This document shows positions 55,501 to 64,000 of a DNA stretch of 64,000 nt, one piece after another. The notes beneath the pieces are model-generated. The model made no database searches, was not told the origin of the DNA, and saw only the letters and a list, made by a program, of their open reading frames with translations. Position 1 is the first letter of the stretch. Every line of letters begins with the position of its first letter. Origin of the DNA: Lepidodermella squamata (Eukaryota; Gastrotricha); contig JBLDXI010000012.1 of NCBI GenBank assembly GCA_047495785.1, positions 868,001-932,000 of the forward strand, in the 5' to 3' direction. A program made the position numbers and the translations under genes.

Positions 55501-57463
55501 GCTTTTTGCAATTTGGGGCTAGCTCATGTTTTCATGGCGCAATTTTTCTCACTAAACCCTTTGGTGTGTTTACTCGGACTAAGACTATCTCTAACGATTC
55601 GACGAATTACCGTATCTTCCGTAAAAAAATGGGGTTTTGGGTATATTTTTAGCTTCTAGAATTTGAATTTTGATTTTACAATAATTGTGAGAACTTTTTA
55701 TTAATTAATTGAATTCATTAATAAATATTATTTTCAATTTAGATGTGCAACTGACGCTTTGATTTCGTACTTCTCGCGAAATTTCAAAAACCGCATGCCT
55801 GACATTGTGGTCCGCGAGCCATCTTCCGGCTTCCAGATGCGTGAGATGAAGTCAAAATCCGCAATTTGCTCGTCCCGATTCGAAACAATCCTGCTCGGTT
55901 ACATCGCCGGCGTCTCTGGCGATCTCAACGGCTGCCATTCTCTACTCATCGATGCTACTAAACAGTGCCATTCTGCTGGGGATGTTGTCGGTGTTGAACT
56001 GGCTAATCTGATGTCGCTGTTAATTTTCGGCTGCGAACTCACTACGCCAACTTCAGCGGTCGGAAATGCGATTCAATCACTCCTGGAACAACAATCCAGT
56101 TCAACTGGCACAACTGGCCCAACCCCTTCGACCTCGGTACCATTGACCCCAGAGGGGCTGAAATATTTGTCTTTCGTTAATTTCTACAAAGCTGTGATCG
56201 AAGTGCTGCGGTCTGAAGAGGTAAGAATTTTTCGAAATATTTGCCGAATTTTTGTAATTTTTTCGACTTAAGAAATCGACGGCCGTTTGCACCCAGATCG
56301 CTAATCTGGTCAACGCGTATTTGCCCGTTATCGACCGGGCCTCGCCATCTGAAGCAACCCAGCTGTCCCTAGTGCTCACCCAGGCCATGTCACTGGTCTA
56401 TCGACTCCACGGCGAGGTCGCTCTAGCTTGCAGTTTCGATCTAGTCACTCTATACATGAATGCCGAATTCACCCCTGGCCAATTTTTCGGCACCCACCCG
56501 GTCCTCCGGGCCTGGCAAGACCTAGCCCTTAACAACTGGTCATCCCAAGCAACGGGCAGCGTGTTGTGGCAGCGTATTGACACGATTTTCCCGAGCCAAC
56601 CCGACGTTGGCCGGCAACTCGTTAATTTGAGCTCAAATTTTAAGGTGGATCTCACGCAGGGTGTCTACTCATCAGCCGAATCTCTCGTTAACCAGCTGTT
56701 TTCAATCGATAAAAACGAAGCCGCTGTTCTCTGCGCTACTTACCTGCTTGAATCTGGGCAGTTCTACGAACTCGAGGCTCATCACAACAAAGTTTTGACC
56801 GAAGAAAGCCACCGTTTCCCGTCGATTTACCGCCTGAGGCTTGAAATCGTGCGCGGGTTGTATTTTGTCGCAATCAACGACTGCACGCGAGCGCTGGAAA
56901 CTTTTGATCGATTGATCGGCATTTGCGATTCGAAGAATCAAGACGACGATCTATCGGCGGCTTCAAAATCGATTTTCGCCTCAAATTCCGAGGGCTATCG
57001 CCATTTAGGCATTAAAGCGCTGGTTTATCTCTACAAAGCTCTTGTGATGTTGAAATTGGGCTTCATCGCTAAAGCCAGGCATATTTTACAGGCCAAGGCG
57101 ACGATTTTATGCCGGATTTACTGCTCGAGTTTTGTCGTAGGCCAGGCGTACTATTTACTGGCTGTTAGCGAGGCGTTGTCGCAGAATTTGCCTGGGTCAT
57201 CACAGGCGCTTGATCAGGCAATTGCGATTTTCACGCAAATCGACGCGCAGCCGATGCTGCTGCACGCGCACACGGCGGCGGCGTTGATTGCGCAGGCGCG
57301 TGGCGAGACGAAATCGCGCAACGTGCACGCGCACAAGTTTTTAGCCTCGCGCCAAGAGCTGGGCGAGCGTGATCGCATCTGGGTGGATTCTGACATTTGG
57401 AAACTGTCGCCTTTCTATTTTATCGACGCGCTCAGCGCCGCACTTCGCATTGTGAAAAACTGA
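52574..57463 (+). CDS. ANAPC5: anaphase-promoting complex subunit 5
   Basis: Three exons in phase: 52574-53355, 55743-56220, 56273-57463, total 2451 nt, 816 aa (vertebrate form about 755). The N-terminal domain includes SSIGIYIRQSILAFNRLDFAQIEK, matching the conserved VGLFLRHMILAYSKLSFSQV region of APC5. The exon 1-2 junction falls just after SQSFFR, equivalent to the FFLSQQ helix. The rest is TPR-like, and the C-terminus (QALDQAIAIFTQIDAQPMLL onward) aligns with the final APC5 repeat. The role is a scaffold in the APC/C ubiquitin ligase of mitosis. The 2.4-kb first intron carries a LINE fragment and possible minus-strand coding sequence. AATAAA at 57512-57517. A pyrimidine tract ending in AG lies 13 nt before the ATG. 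Confidence 0.85.
53430..54020 (-). mobile_element. 5'-truncated LINE (RTE-like) with ATAGC-repeat tail
   Basis: Minus-strand frame 53960-53478 encodes the C-terminal end of a non-LTR reverse transcriptase: FVYLGSVITSDGRC, then TRSEKGNKAFGAMRKYIF, then MHGSESWTLTSEDARRL and RYLRKICGVTLRDRIPN. A frameshift precedes FMRVNKND, with GLKINVPK in another frame, so it is dead. The 3' end runs into a (GCTAT)n tract at 53448-53430, typical of RTE-clade elements that end in short tandem repeats. It lies in the first intron of ANAPC5, antisense to the gene. Confidence 0.85.
54190..55400 (-). other. possible minus-strand gene or relic nested in ANAPC5 intron 1
   Basis: Several open stretches look coding on the minus strand but cannot be joined with certainty. 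55400-55018 is open for over 120 codons and includes the tract VPVRGVFEVQITSSCES. 54690-54322 reads VEVYYSNEFMSQLVPSVIM, then VDLNGGFRVHLWVKSS. 54311-54210 encodes a clear transmembrane-like helix (FIIGALVVLGVAAISSLVTV) ending in basic residues and a stop. Together they suggest a type I membrane protein, possibly broken: an in-frame TGA separates the last two pieces unless spliced out. A (GA)n tract at 54695-54710 and repeat-like sequence to 54900 interrupt the region. No family recognised. Confidence 0.35.
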
Positions 57464-57563
57464 ACGAAAAAAACCGGTTTTAACTGCCTTAATTAATTTT
57501 TTCGAGCGTTGAATAAAATTATTAAAAAATTATTAGAATATTAATTTTTTCTAGTGTTTAAAA

Positions 57564-60500
57564 ATGACGCCACTGGAAAATTTTGTCTATCAATTTTTCA
57601 CTTGGACATGCGTTGCTGCTTCGGTTGTCCTGAAAATGCCGCAGCTGATTACTGTCTTGAAGACAAAATCAGTTAAAGGCCTGTCTACCCAGCAGCTCAT
57701 GCTCGAACTGTGGTCCTATACTGCTATGTTGGCCTATCAATTCGCTGAGAAAATGCCCCTTCTTCAATACATCGACTATGTTTTTCTAATGTTTCAAGGT
57801 ATTTTTTTAAATAAAAATAATTTAAAAAATAACACAGTTTAAGCTGGATTTTTGTTGTTTTAAGAAATTCCGCTCTTCCTGCTGGTCCTTCACTACAACG
57901 GGCATTTCAATCTCTACACGGCTATTTATGGCGCTATTTTCAGCGCTGTTTTCGGGTCAGTCGCTTCTGGCACTAGCACGGCTGGATTCAACGCGCTCAT
58001 TATCGTAAGTTGTCATGTAAAAATTTGAAAAAATACGACAAAATAATCTTTCATACATATTTTTTTCATGCAATTGTGTTTTAAGCAAAACGGTGATAAG
58101 GTAGTGGAGTTGAGGGTTAGGAAGAGGGCCGGATTATGACGCAAAACATTGAGCCCGGGCCCACAGGCACATCATCTGCCCGGGCCCCTCCCCTATCTTC
58201 CCCACTCAGTTTACTTCCATACTTAATCGTTGAAAATTGTTCAATAAAAAATAAGTAAAATGAGCCAAGACAGGATCGAACTGCGAAATCGACTCAATCA
58301 AGCCAAAATAATTGCCGTTGTTAGGGAATGCGATTTTTTCAATTGAGCCGCGGAAAGCCAAACCCTGCTCAGCTAGAAATTTTATAACGGCAAAAAGGCG
58401 GCGAATTTCATCCTCGCCGGCTTTAGCCATGGTACAATCGACTGGTTTTTTGCCGGAACGTGAAAAGAATGCGTGAAACGCATCTTTATGAGCAGCACTG
58501 TTTTGATGACTTCGAATATACGCATGGCAGTTCTTCCAGTCGTGAACATATTGGTGCTATCTGAAAACGACTTGCAAACAGACCAAAATAGCATTGAGCA
58601 GATTGCGAGAAAATTAAATACTTCGAGGCGCCTCCGCCACGGCGCCTCCACGCCATTAGGCAAACATGAACGCAGTATGTCAAGAGTTGAACCCGTCGAT
58701 TAAGTCGACTTTATAGTGTTCGATTCTAGGGCCCTTGCACCCGCTGGATCCGCGGAGAAAGAACGTTCAGCGTCGATAATTTTTCCTGCCACTTCGAACA
58801 ATTTGCCGTCATCCAGGGTTTTGCTTTTGACATCAGGCCTTGAAACGCACCACGTTGATAGTCTGTTGAATGGTAGTCAGTAAAGCTAAATATCGACATG
58901 GCATCGCAGCTGGGAATATTGTGTTCACTACAATAGTTTCGGACGGTCTTACGACTGCGACACAATCCGGCGTGGAACTCTTTGCCAATATCGATGTTAT
59001 AGATAGGCGAACGTATTACTCTCAAAAGCCCCGGAGAAGTACACTACAAAAAATAAGTCTGTTTTCACCGATTGCAAAAGTCGGTTAAGAATAAAATCTC
59101 GGTAAATAACTCAGTGAATTTTTAGCTATTAGTTATTACTTTTTCAAGAACTCAGCCATAACCGTGCACTCGGTATTCACCTCGGTGATTTTCTGGTAAT
59201 AACTGGAAACTCGGTAATCACAATAGAAAAATTATTTTAAACAACGGAAAACTCGGTTAATATTATGTCGGTTTTTCCGATGAAAAATAAATATGATAAA
59301 CATCTCCATCAAAATCTGCTGCATATTTCGCCAGTGAAATCGGTCACCGTATAGACAGACTTGGCGGTTTCATGACGACAACCGCTTATAGTAAAAAACC
59401 AGGATGATGTGGAAAAATAAAGCTACCGTAAATACCGAATTATAAGAGAGTGCCTTATAATAATTTCAAATGCCCCAAAAGTCCTGCCTTGTAAAACGGG
59501 TCTGCCTTTTATTTCGGGTCTGCCTTATATTTATTTTTACCGAGCGCCTTAAGCTTTTTCAGCTCCTCCATAGCGGCCTCACACCATTGTGTGACCACTT
59601 TTTAGGCGGGAAAAAAGCCTCTTCTGAGTGGTTGATTCGAATAAAAGCGCGATTTTCAAAAGCTTGATTTTTTTATTGTATAAAAACATTATTTGTTTGT
59701 TGACAAAATAATTGGCAGAAAAGTTAAGAAAAAAATGACATGACGATGAGACGCAGCAGGCGTGACACAAAAAATTGATAGTATAAAAAATATCACCAAG
59801 TCATCAATGAGCGGGCAGTCAACAAATCGATAAAAAGCAATTTTAGACAAAATAATAATTTTTAACGCTAGGAAACATTAACTGTTGCATAGATAAACAA
59901 GAACCGTTTGTATCAAACTATCACCAAGAATGCGATCACACAGTATTAATATTTTACCTCGAATACTAGTTTTCAAAAACTTCGACATTATGAACTACCA
60001 GAGACAATCATTTTATTGTAAGGAGGACAATAATAGTTCGTAAACTTTTTATAGAATTGAGAAATAGTAACAGAAAAATCATTGAAATATCGCATGAGGC
60101 ATTTCAATAATATGTTTATTTAGCATAAACAGGTGATCATTACTTTCTAAAGGAAGACATAAAAAAATCTTCCGAGTTCAGTTATCTAAACTAAATTCGC
60201 ACTTCAATGGCACAAACTAAGAGAGCAATGCACCATACAATATACGATCCAATATTCAATTAAATCGAATACCCGAAATTCGGTAAAAATTCTAAACCGA
60301 TTTCAAAATTTCCGAGAGTGATGAAGCAATCAAGGGAAGACGACGTATTGCGCAATGAGATCACGCAGCTTTTTAACGACAGCAGGCTGAGTTCCGGGGC
60401 CGAAAACGTCTTCTCTAAAAACAAACATGGAAACGATTTATTAAATGGAGGAAGACAATAGGAGATCATTTGTAGCGGTAAAAAACTGGAGTTTGAGAAC

Positions 60501-63500
60501 ACCATGAGATTTGGACGATGAGAACCATTTCGCATGAAACGCCGTTTTGTCGATCGAGAAGAGTTTGCTAGAAAGGGTTTCCAGCTCTCCCAACACAACT
60601 TCCATCTCACCATAAGTTAGCGAAATTCGCTTCGGCGATACGACCGAATCTAAGAATAATTTTCAATAAGGGAATAGGAGGAAAATTCGAAAATACTTTT
60701 TAAAAAGTTTCAGCGCGTTGCAACGAGTAGAAGGAACAAAGACAGCACCACCTCGAGGTAGCAAATTTCGCCGTCTACAGTTTCCTCGCCGGGTAGACAA
60801 GTAGTGAGCTATCATAACACGAATAGCACTTACTAGTTCGGCCATCAATTCAAAACAATTAGTCTGAAATAACATTTTTGAATACTTGAGCAAATGGTAC
60901 GGATTCTATCACGTCAGAGTCAGACATCAGAGTCAGTGTCACTTCAATTTTCAGTCAGGAATTAGAGCGGCTTCTTTTTCGCCCTTTTCGGCTGCGGCGG
61001 TGGAGCGAAAGGTTGACGAGCTTCCTGCAGCCAGCGAGCGGCGTCGATGACCAATGTTTGAGGCAATCGGCGGCCCTGAATGAAACGCAATTAAAACCAG
61101 CCGAGAAGTTTCAAAGTTTCAAACTCACTTCCGTAGGACTTTCGGGTAGAACGCGGGCGTTCTCGGTTAGGTCATACACGAGTTGGATAGATTTATCCAA
61201 AAGTTCTTCGCGCCATTTCTGTCAGTGAGATGATAAGGCGAGTGTAACTTGGACGGAAAATACATAGGGAGATAAAATGCCTACCAATTCCCGCTCGTTC
61301 AGAGGACCCAAAACACTGCCCTGTGGAACACCGGATGACACATGTGACCAATCAGAAGAAGCATTATTTACACAAACGCGCTGCTTACGAAGGATGAGAA
61401 AATTTTTAATCCAGTCTAGCAGTAATCCTTCAAAGCCATAATTACGTAATTTATCCAACAGTTTGATATGAGATACTGAGTCGAAAGCTTTTTTAGATCA
61501 AAGTATATACAATCAGTATAATCTCCACGGTCAAGCGTCTTCGACCAGTCATTCACAGACTCCAATAGTTGTAGTTCGGTATTGCGACCAGGTAAAAAAC
61601 CGAATTGCTCAGAAGATATTAGATTATTTTTCAATAAAAATGATAGCATGTTGAATCTAACAACAGATTCCATGATTTTACATGGGACACTAGTTAGGCT
61701 GATAGGTCTATAATTCTCAGCGGAAGAAGAGGATCCAGACCCTTGATAAATAGGAATTACATTAGCAATCTTCCAAAGGGTAGGCAATTGAGATGTTTCA
61801 AAACTAGCAGAGAATATTAGAGAAAGTGGAACAGATAGGAGCTTCTGACAAGTTTCTAAGGATAGCTGGGTTGATACAATCTGGACCCATTGAGGTGTTG
61901 ACATCAATTTTTCTTAGAAAAGATTCAATAATATTTTGAGGAAATTCTACACGCTACATCGGTGATTTTATATTAATATTAGAAGTCGGGACGGGCGAAT
62001 TGTTATCAACAGTAAAGACAGAGGAGAAAAAGTCATTGAGCACTTTAGACTTTGATTCATCCGATGATATAATACTACCATCATTTAAACGGAGACTCGG
62101 GATCGACGGCCTAGATTTCAGGCGGCTATTTGCATACTTATAGAAACACTTAATTTTACCGTTGTTCAATATGTTCAATTCATGATTTGCTCGAAAATTC
62201 AATTCAATCAACCGAGGATCAAGGAAAACGGAGCAGTGTCCAGTTAGGTTGAAATTCGAACGCCTTCAAGTGAATAATTATAAAATAAAAATTGAAAAAA
62301 TTCAAATAAAATATTACTGTTTCTTCTTATCCGCTTCCGTTTTCTGGCTTGAAATCACGCCAATAGAAACGAGAATGGACTGGGCTGTGCGGAGAGCGCT
62401 TTCGTAAAATGTTTTGTAGAAGTCTTTTCGCAGCGTCAGGCATTTGCTGAAGCAAGTCTGCATCCCGGCTAGGTCGTGGGCGGCGAGAGAATCAGCGGCG
62501 ATCGCGACTAAAATGCATTGAGCTGTACCGTCGGATATTTCGAAAACTCGCTGAAGTTCTCCGAGGACTCTTGCTAGGATGACGTCCAGATCTAAAACAA
62601 AATAAAATTCATATTTCAAATTTTAAAATATATTAAAATTCAGAAATATGCTTGAAATTGGGAAATTTGATCGATGGAAATTTACGAGTCACTTGCACTT
62701 TTCTCAATATCTTTGCCGAGATCAGCGGCTTTTGCGATGGCGAGAAGAAAGACATTAGACGCTGGATTGCATTGACCAGCTTCGGCGAGGCTCCACGAAA
62801 ATATCGCATATTTTTGATGCGGTGCGAAAGGCCCAATGGCATTTGCAAACGTCATCTCGTCGTAAAAAATGATGAGCGGAATGACGAAAGTGGCCATGGT
62901 TAGGGTGATAAGCCTTTGCACTCGGCTTCCATGGATGACAGATCGAAAGCAATTCACGTTTTTACCGAGTTCTAGTAGCCTCGATTTAGCGAATTGCGCA
63001 GTGAAATCCGAGCTTTGCGGAAGAATAGCAGTGATTTGAGGTTCAATTGGCAAGTAGAGGAAATTTCCGATTTCTTCAGGTTCAACATCAGCCCATTGAA
63101 CATAGGTGGTAAACACGGCCGCAAACCACTTCGATGTCAGCCGCTAACAGCAATGTTTTCCCTTAGACTTTCAATGGCAGCATAAGCACTTGATGGGTCA
63201 TGAGTGTAAGCTGCATATGTGGATACTTCAAATAACTGCGTTAGCCGAGGCTAGTAGAGCACACGCCACTCAAAACTTGATTTGACATTTGACATTTGAT
63301 TTGTAACGTTCGCATTGCTGATGTTTTTAGGCCCGAGTTCCCCAACGTAAAACGATTGCCGTTTTTCCTGACCAGCTTTCACTTGACCGATGAATCTTTA
63401 GATTTCACTGTTCTCTGATCCATAGGGTTCCACAGTGCATTCGGCCAATGCTGTTTTTACTACATCGGAGGCGAATGAAGACCTCTCTTGCAACGAATGA

Positions 63501-64000
63501 AAAACAAACGCATGATTCGTTAAGGATGGGCACAATTATAGCAATTTTCCAAGCAAGAAGAACGATCCCGCAGTTTAGGCTAACCTTGTACAGCCAGCGC
63601 AAATGTTTGACCGAAAGCAGTACCTCCTTTTTTCAGAAGTACATTTGAGACGTTTTCGTGACATGGATTGGGTTAGGGTCAGGCTTAATTATTTTTGCTT
63701 ATTGATTAGTAAAATAAATAAATAATTTATAAAATATAAATAGATAATATAAATTACAAATTATATTAAATTAGAATTATTAATTATATAGGTATTCAAT
63801 TTATATGAATTTATACGAATACATATTTAATAATTATGAATTTTCAGAATGCCAACACGCCTATTAGCGCTTTTGCGAAATTGACGCAACTTTTCTCGAT
63901 TATTCGTGACAAAAGCGCCGGTTCAGTTTCGGTCACAACCTGGTCGCTGGCGGCTTACACCTGTATCGCCCGTATCATCACCCTGAAAATGGAAATGGAA
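57564..64000 (+). CDS. SLC66A3: PQ-loop transporter SLC66A3-like (3' end beyond window)
   Basis: Exons 57564-57798, 57865-58004 and 63848-64000 (incomplete) join in phase (1, then 0). The first exon has the PQ-loop signature: ASVVLKMPQLITVLKTKSVKGLSTQQLMLE, of which the KMPQ and KSVKGLS boxes are diagnostic. Next comes EIPLFLLVLHYNGHFN, then in the last exon SAFAKLTQLFSIIRDKSAG followed by TTWSLAAYTCIARI. This is the order seen in vertebrate SLC66A3/PQLC3 (LKLPQL, ARGLS, FHFNG, SKFAQL, SSYTCATRI). It is a seven-helix membrane protein of the SWEET/PQ-loop clan, substrate uncertain. The second intron is 5.8 kb, about 80 times the usual size here, and holds other genes and transposons. ATG lies 9 nt after a TTTTTTCTAG site and 100 bp after ANAPC5. 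Confidence 0.88.
58206..58560 (-). mobile_element. hAT transposase relic (TTF zinc finger, DUF4371 type)
   Basis: Minus-strand sequence encodes HDWKNCHAYIRSHQNSAAHKDAF, the TTF-type zinc-finger core, followed directly by FLAEQGLAFRGSIEKI and NNGNYFGLIESISQFDPVL, the start of the DUF4371 domain of ZMYM/hAT-derived transposases. The frame ends at 58206. Sequence upstream (58560-59030) is broken into several frames. It is a truncated transposase fossil inside the large intron of SLC66A3. Confidence 0.8.
59030..60329. other. intronic repeat-like sequence
   Basis: Between about 59030 and 59290 the word CTCGGTAA and close variants (gtcggttaa, ctcagtga, ctcggtatt, ctcggtgatt, ctcggtaatc, ctcggttaat) recur at irregular spacing. 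The rest of this stretch of the SLC66A3 intron is AT-rich and shows nothing recognisable. Confidence 0.4.
60330..60875 (-). CDS. putative nested small gene, unknown function
   Basis: A three-exon minus-strand model, 60875-60725, 60649-60487 and 60414-60330, gives 399 nt, 132 aa, with an ATG (MLFQTNCFELMAEL) and a stop. The middle exon encodes SLTYGEMEVVLGELETLSSK then IDKTAFHAKWFSSSKSHGV; the last encodes EDVFGPGTQPAVVKKLRDLI, a cleanly coding stretch. Introns are 75 and 72 nt. Donors (C|GTTGCA and CA|GTTTTT) are weak, and an alternative donor at AAAAA|GTATTT for exon 1 would change the frame. The family is unrecognised. The gene lies inside the large SLC66A3 intron on the opposite strand. 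Confidence 0.45.
60962..61300 (-). CDS. 3' exons of a nested gene, 5' part cut by a LINE
   Basis: Minus strand. Three pieces join in phase 0: an exon end at 61285 (reading NEREL), 61218-61129 (KWREELLDKSIQLVYDLTEN and on), and 61075-60962 (GRRLPQTLVIDAARWLQEAR and on). It ends in a basic, nuclear-localisation-like PKRAKKKPL and TAA. Introns are 66 and 53 nt with good GT/AG ends. Upstream of about 61300 the sequence switches directly into a LINE reverse transcriptase, so the 5' exons are missing or displaced. The family is not recognised. It may be a relic or the end of a gene whose start lies farther upstream. Confidence 0.5.
61301..62265 (-). mobile_element. LINE reverse-transcriptase fragment (CR1/jockey-like)
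   Basis: Minus-strand frames read in order: FYKYANSRLKSRPSIPSLRL then FFSSVFTVDNNSP, the pre-RT region; LWKIANVIPIYQGSGSS and NYRPISLTSVPCKIMESVV, RT motif 1; QFGFLPGRNTELQLLE; DCIYFDLKK; and WIKNFLILRKQRVCVN with SSGVPQGSVLGPL. Frameshifts separate them, and the copy stops at the GPL of the SGVPQGSVLGPL motif, before the YxDD catalytic box. It is therefore truncated at both ends and inactive. It is inserted in sense with the nested minus-strand genes and antisense to SLC66A3. Confidence 0.88.
62314..63143 (-). CDS. putative nested gene, unknown function (5' end unresolved)
   Basis: Two exons join in phase 1: 63143-62699 and 62591-62314 (107-nt intron, A|GTGCAAG ... TTTTAG|AT). They encode about 240 residues, ending ...EADKKKQ and TAA. 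The tract FAPHQKYAIFSWSLAEAGQ leads into AKAADLGKDIEK, then across the intron to LDVILARVLGELQRVFEI. The C-terminal part is helical, Ala/Leu-rich, with several Cys. A 5' exon is needed; sequence at about 63245-63150 is open (FEVSTYAAYTHDPSSAYAAI and on) but its junction is uncertain. The family is unrecognised. It lies antisense inside the SLC66A3 intron. Confidence 0.5.
63250..63847. other. end of the large SLC66A3 intron
   Basis: AT-rich, especially from 63690 (ataaataataatttataaaa-like runs), and ending in gaattttcag, the acceptor for the next SLC66A3 exon. No other feature recognised. Confidence 0.6.

Noticed and set aside
1-64000. CRISPR arrays, prokaryotic operators or phage features
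   Set aside because: The window is eukaryotic; no regularly spaced direct repeats with unique spacers were seen.

Overview
This is a stretch of animal nuclear genome. It has GT-AG introns, mostly 50-110 nt long, AATAAA polyadenylation signals, a nuclear tRNA-Asp(GTC), and many inverted-repeat transposons. Several genes are metazoan in character: stathmin, a SOCS-box protein, TRAPPC13, MROH1, ANAPC5, SLC66A3, lipase-family proteins, and a secreted mosaic with PAN, discoidin, LamG and SUEL-lectin modules. Stathmin and the domain set suggest a bilaterian, probably a small protostome. I cannot name the species. Heat-shock-like alpha-crystallin proteins with very long low-complexity arms fit a stress-tolerant invertebrate but do not prove one.

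Layout. 0.3-1.6 kb: a membrane-anchored glycosyltransferase-like gene. 2-4 kb: nested repeats, including an 803-bp TA-flanked inverted-repeat transposon. 4.5-10.5 kb: an alpha/beta hydrolase, a secreted Lys/Ser/Gly-rich protein (copy 1), a lipase and a short-chain dehydrogenase. 10.6-13.3 kb: a repeat-bracketed small secreted-protein gene with a large palindrome just upstream. 13.7-15.0 kb: a type I membrane protein whose last exon carries a 483-bp TA-flanked MITE. 15.6 kb: tRNA-Asp. 16.1-17.4 kb: alpha-crystallin protein A. 18.4-19.5 kb: Lys/Ser/Gly-rich copy 2, broken by a 544-bp hAT-type MITE. 19.9-20.7 kb: a Cys-rich secreted protein. 21.6-27.6 kb: a 12-exon lectin mosaic. 28.2-29.4 kb: a SOCS-box protein. 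29.6-30.7 kb: lipase 2. 31.8-35.9 kb: two small membrane proteins. 36.6-38.3 kb: alpha-crystallin protein B, with nine GLFG motifs. 39.8-42.4 kb: stathmin with two alternative first exons.

From 45 kb on, four housekeeping genes lie head to tail on the + strand: TRAPPC13, MROH1, ANAPC5 and SLC66A3. They are 100-300 bp apart, and the three downstream genes each have a pyrimidine-tract plus AG just before their ATG. This resembles a trans-spliced operon. ANAPC5 and SLC66A3 contain large introns (2.4 and 5.8 kb) filled with LINE fragments, a hAT transposase relic and apparent minus-strand genes.

Themes. Two genes are each interrupted by a terminal-inverted-repeat MITE with a clean target-site duplication, and in both the reading frame resumes on the far side. 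The two alpha-crystallin proteins share a C-terminal module and one intron but have different low-complexity N-terminal arms. The lectin mosaic appears to have a SUEL lectin domain inserted inside a fucolectin-type domain. Splice structures were deduced by eye from frame, phase and GT/AG signals, without transcripts.
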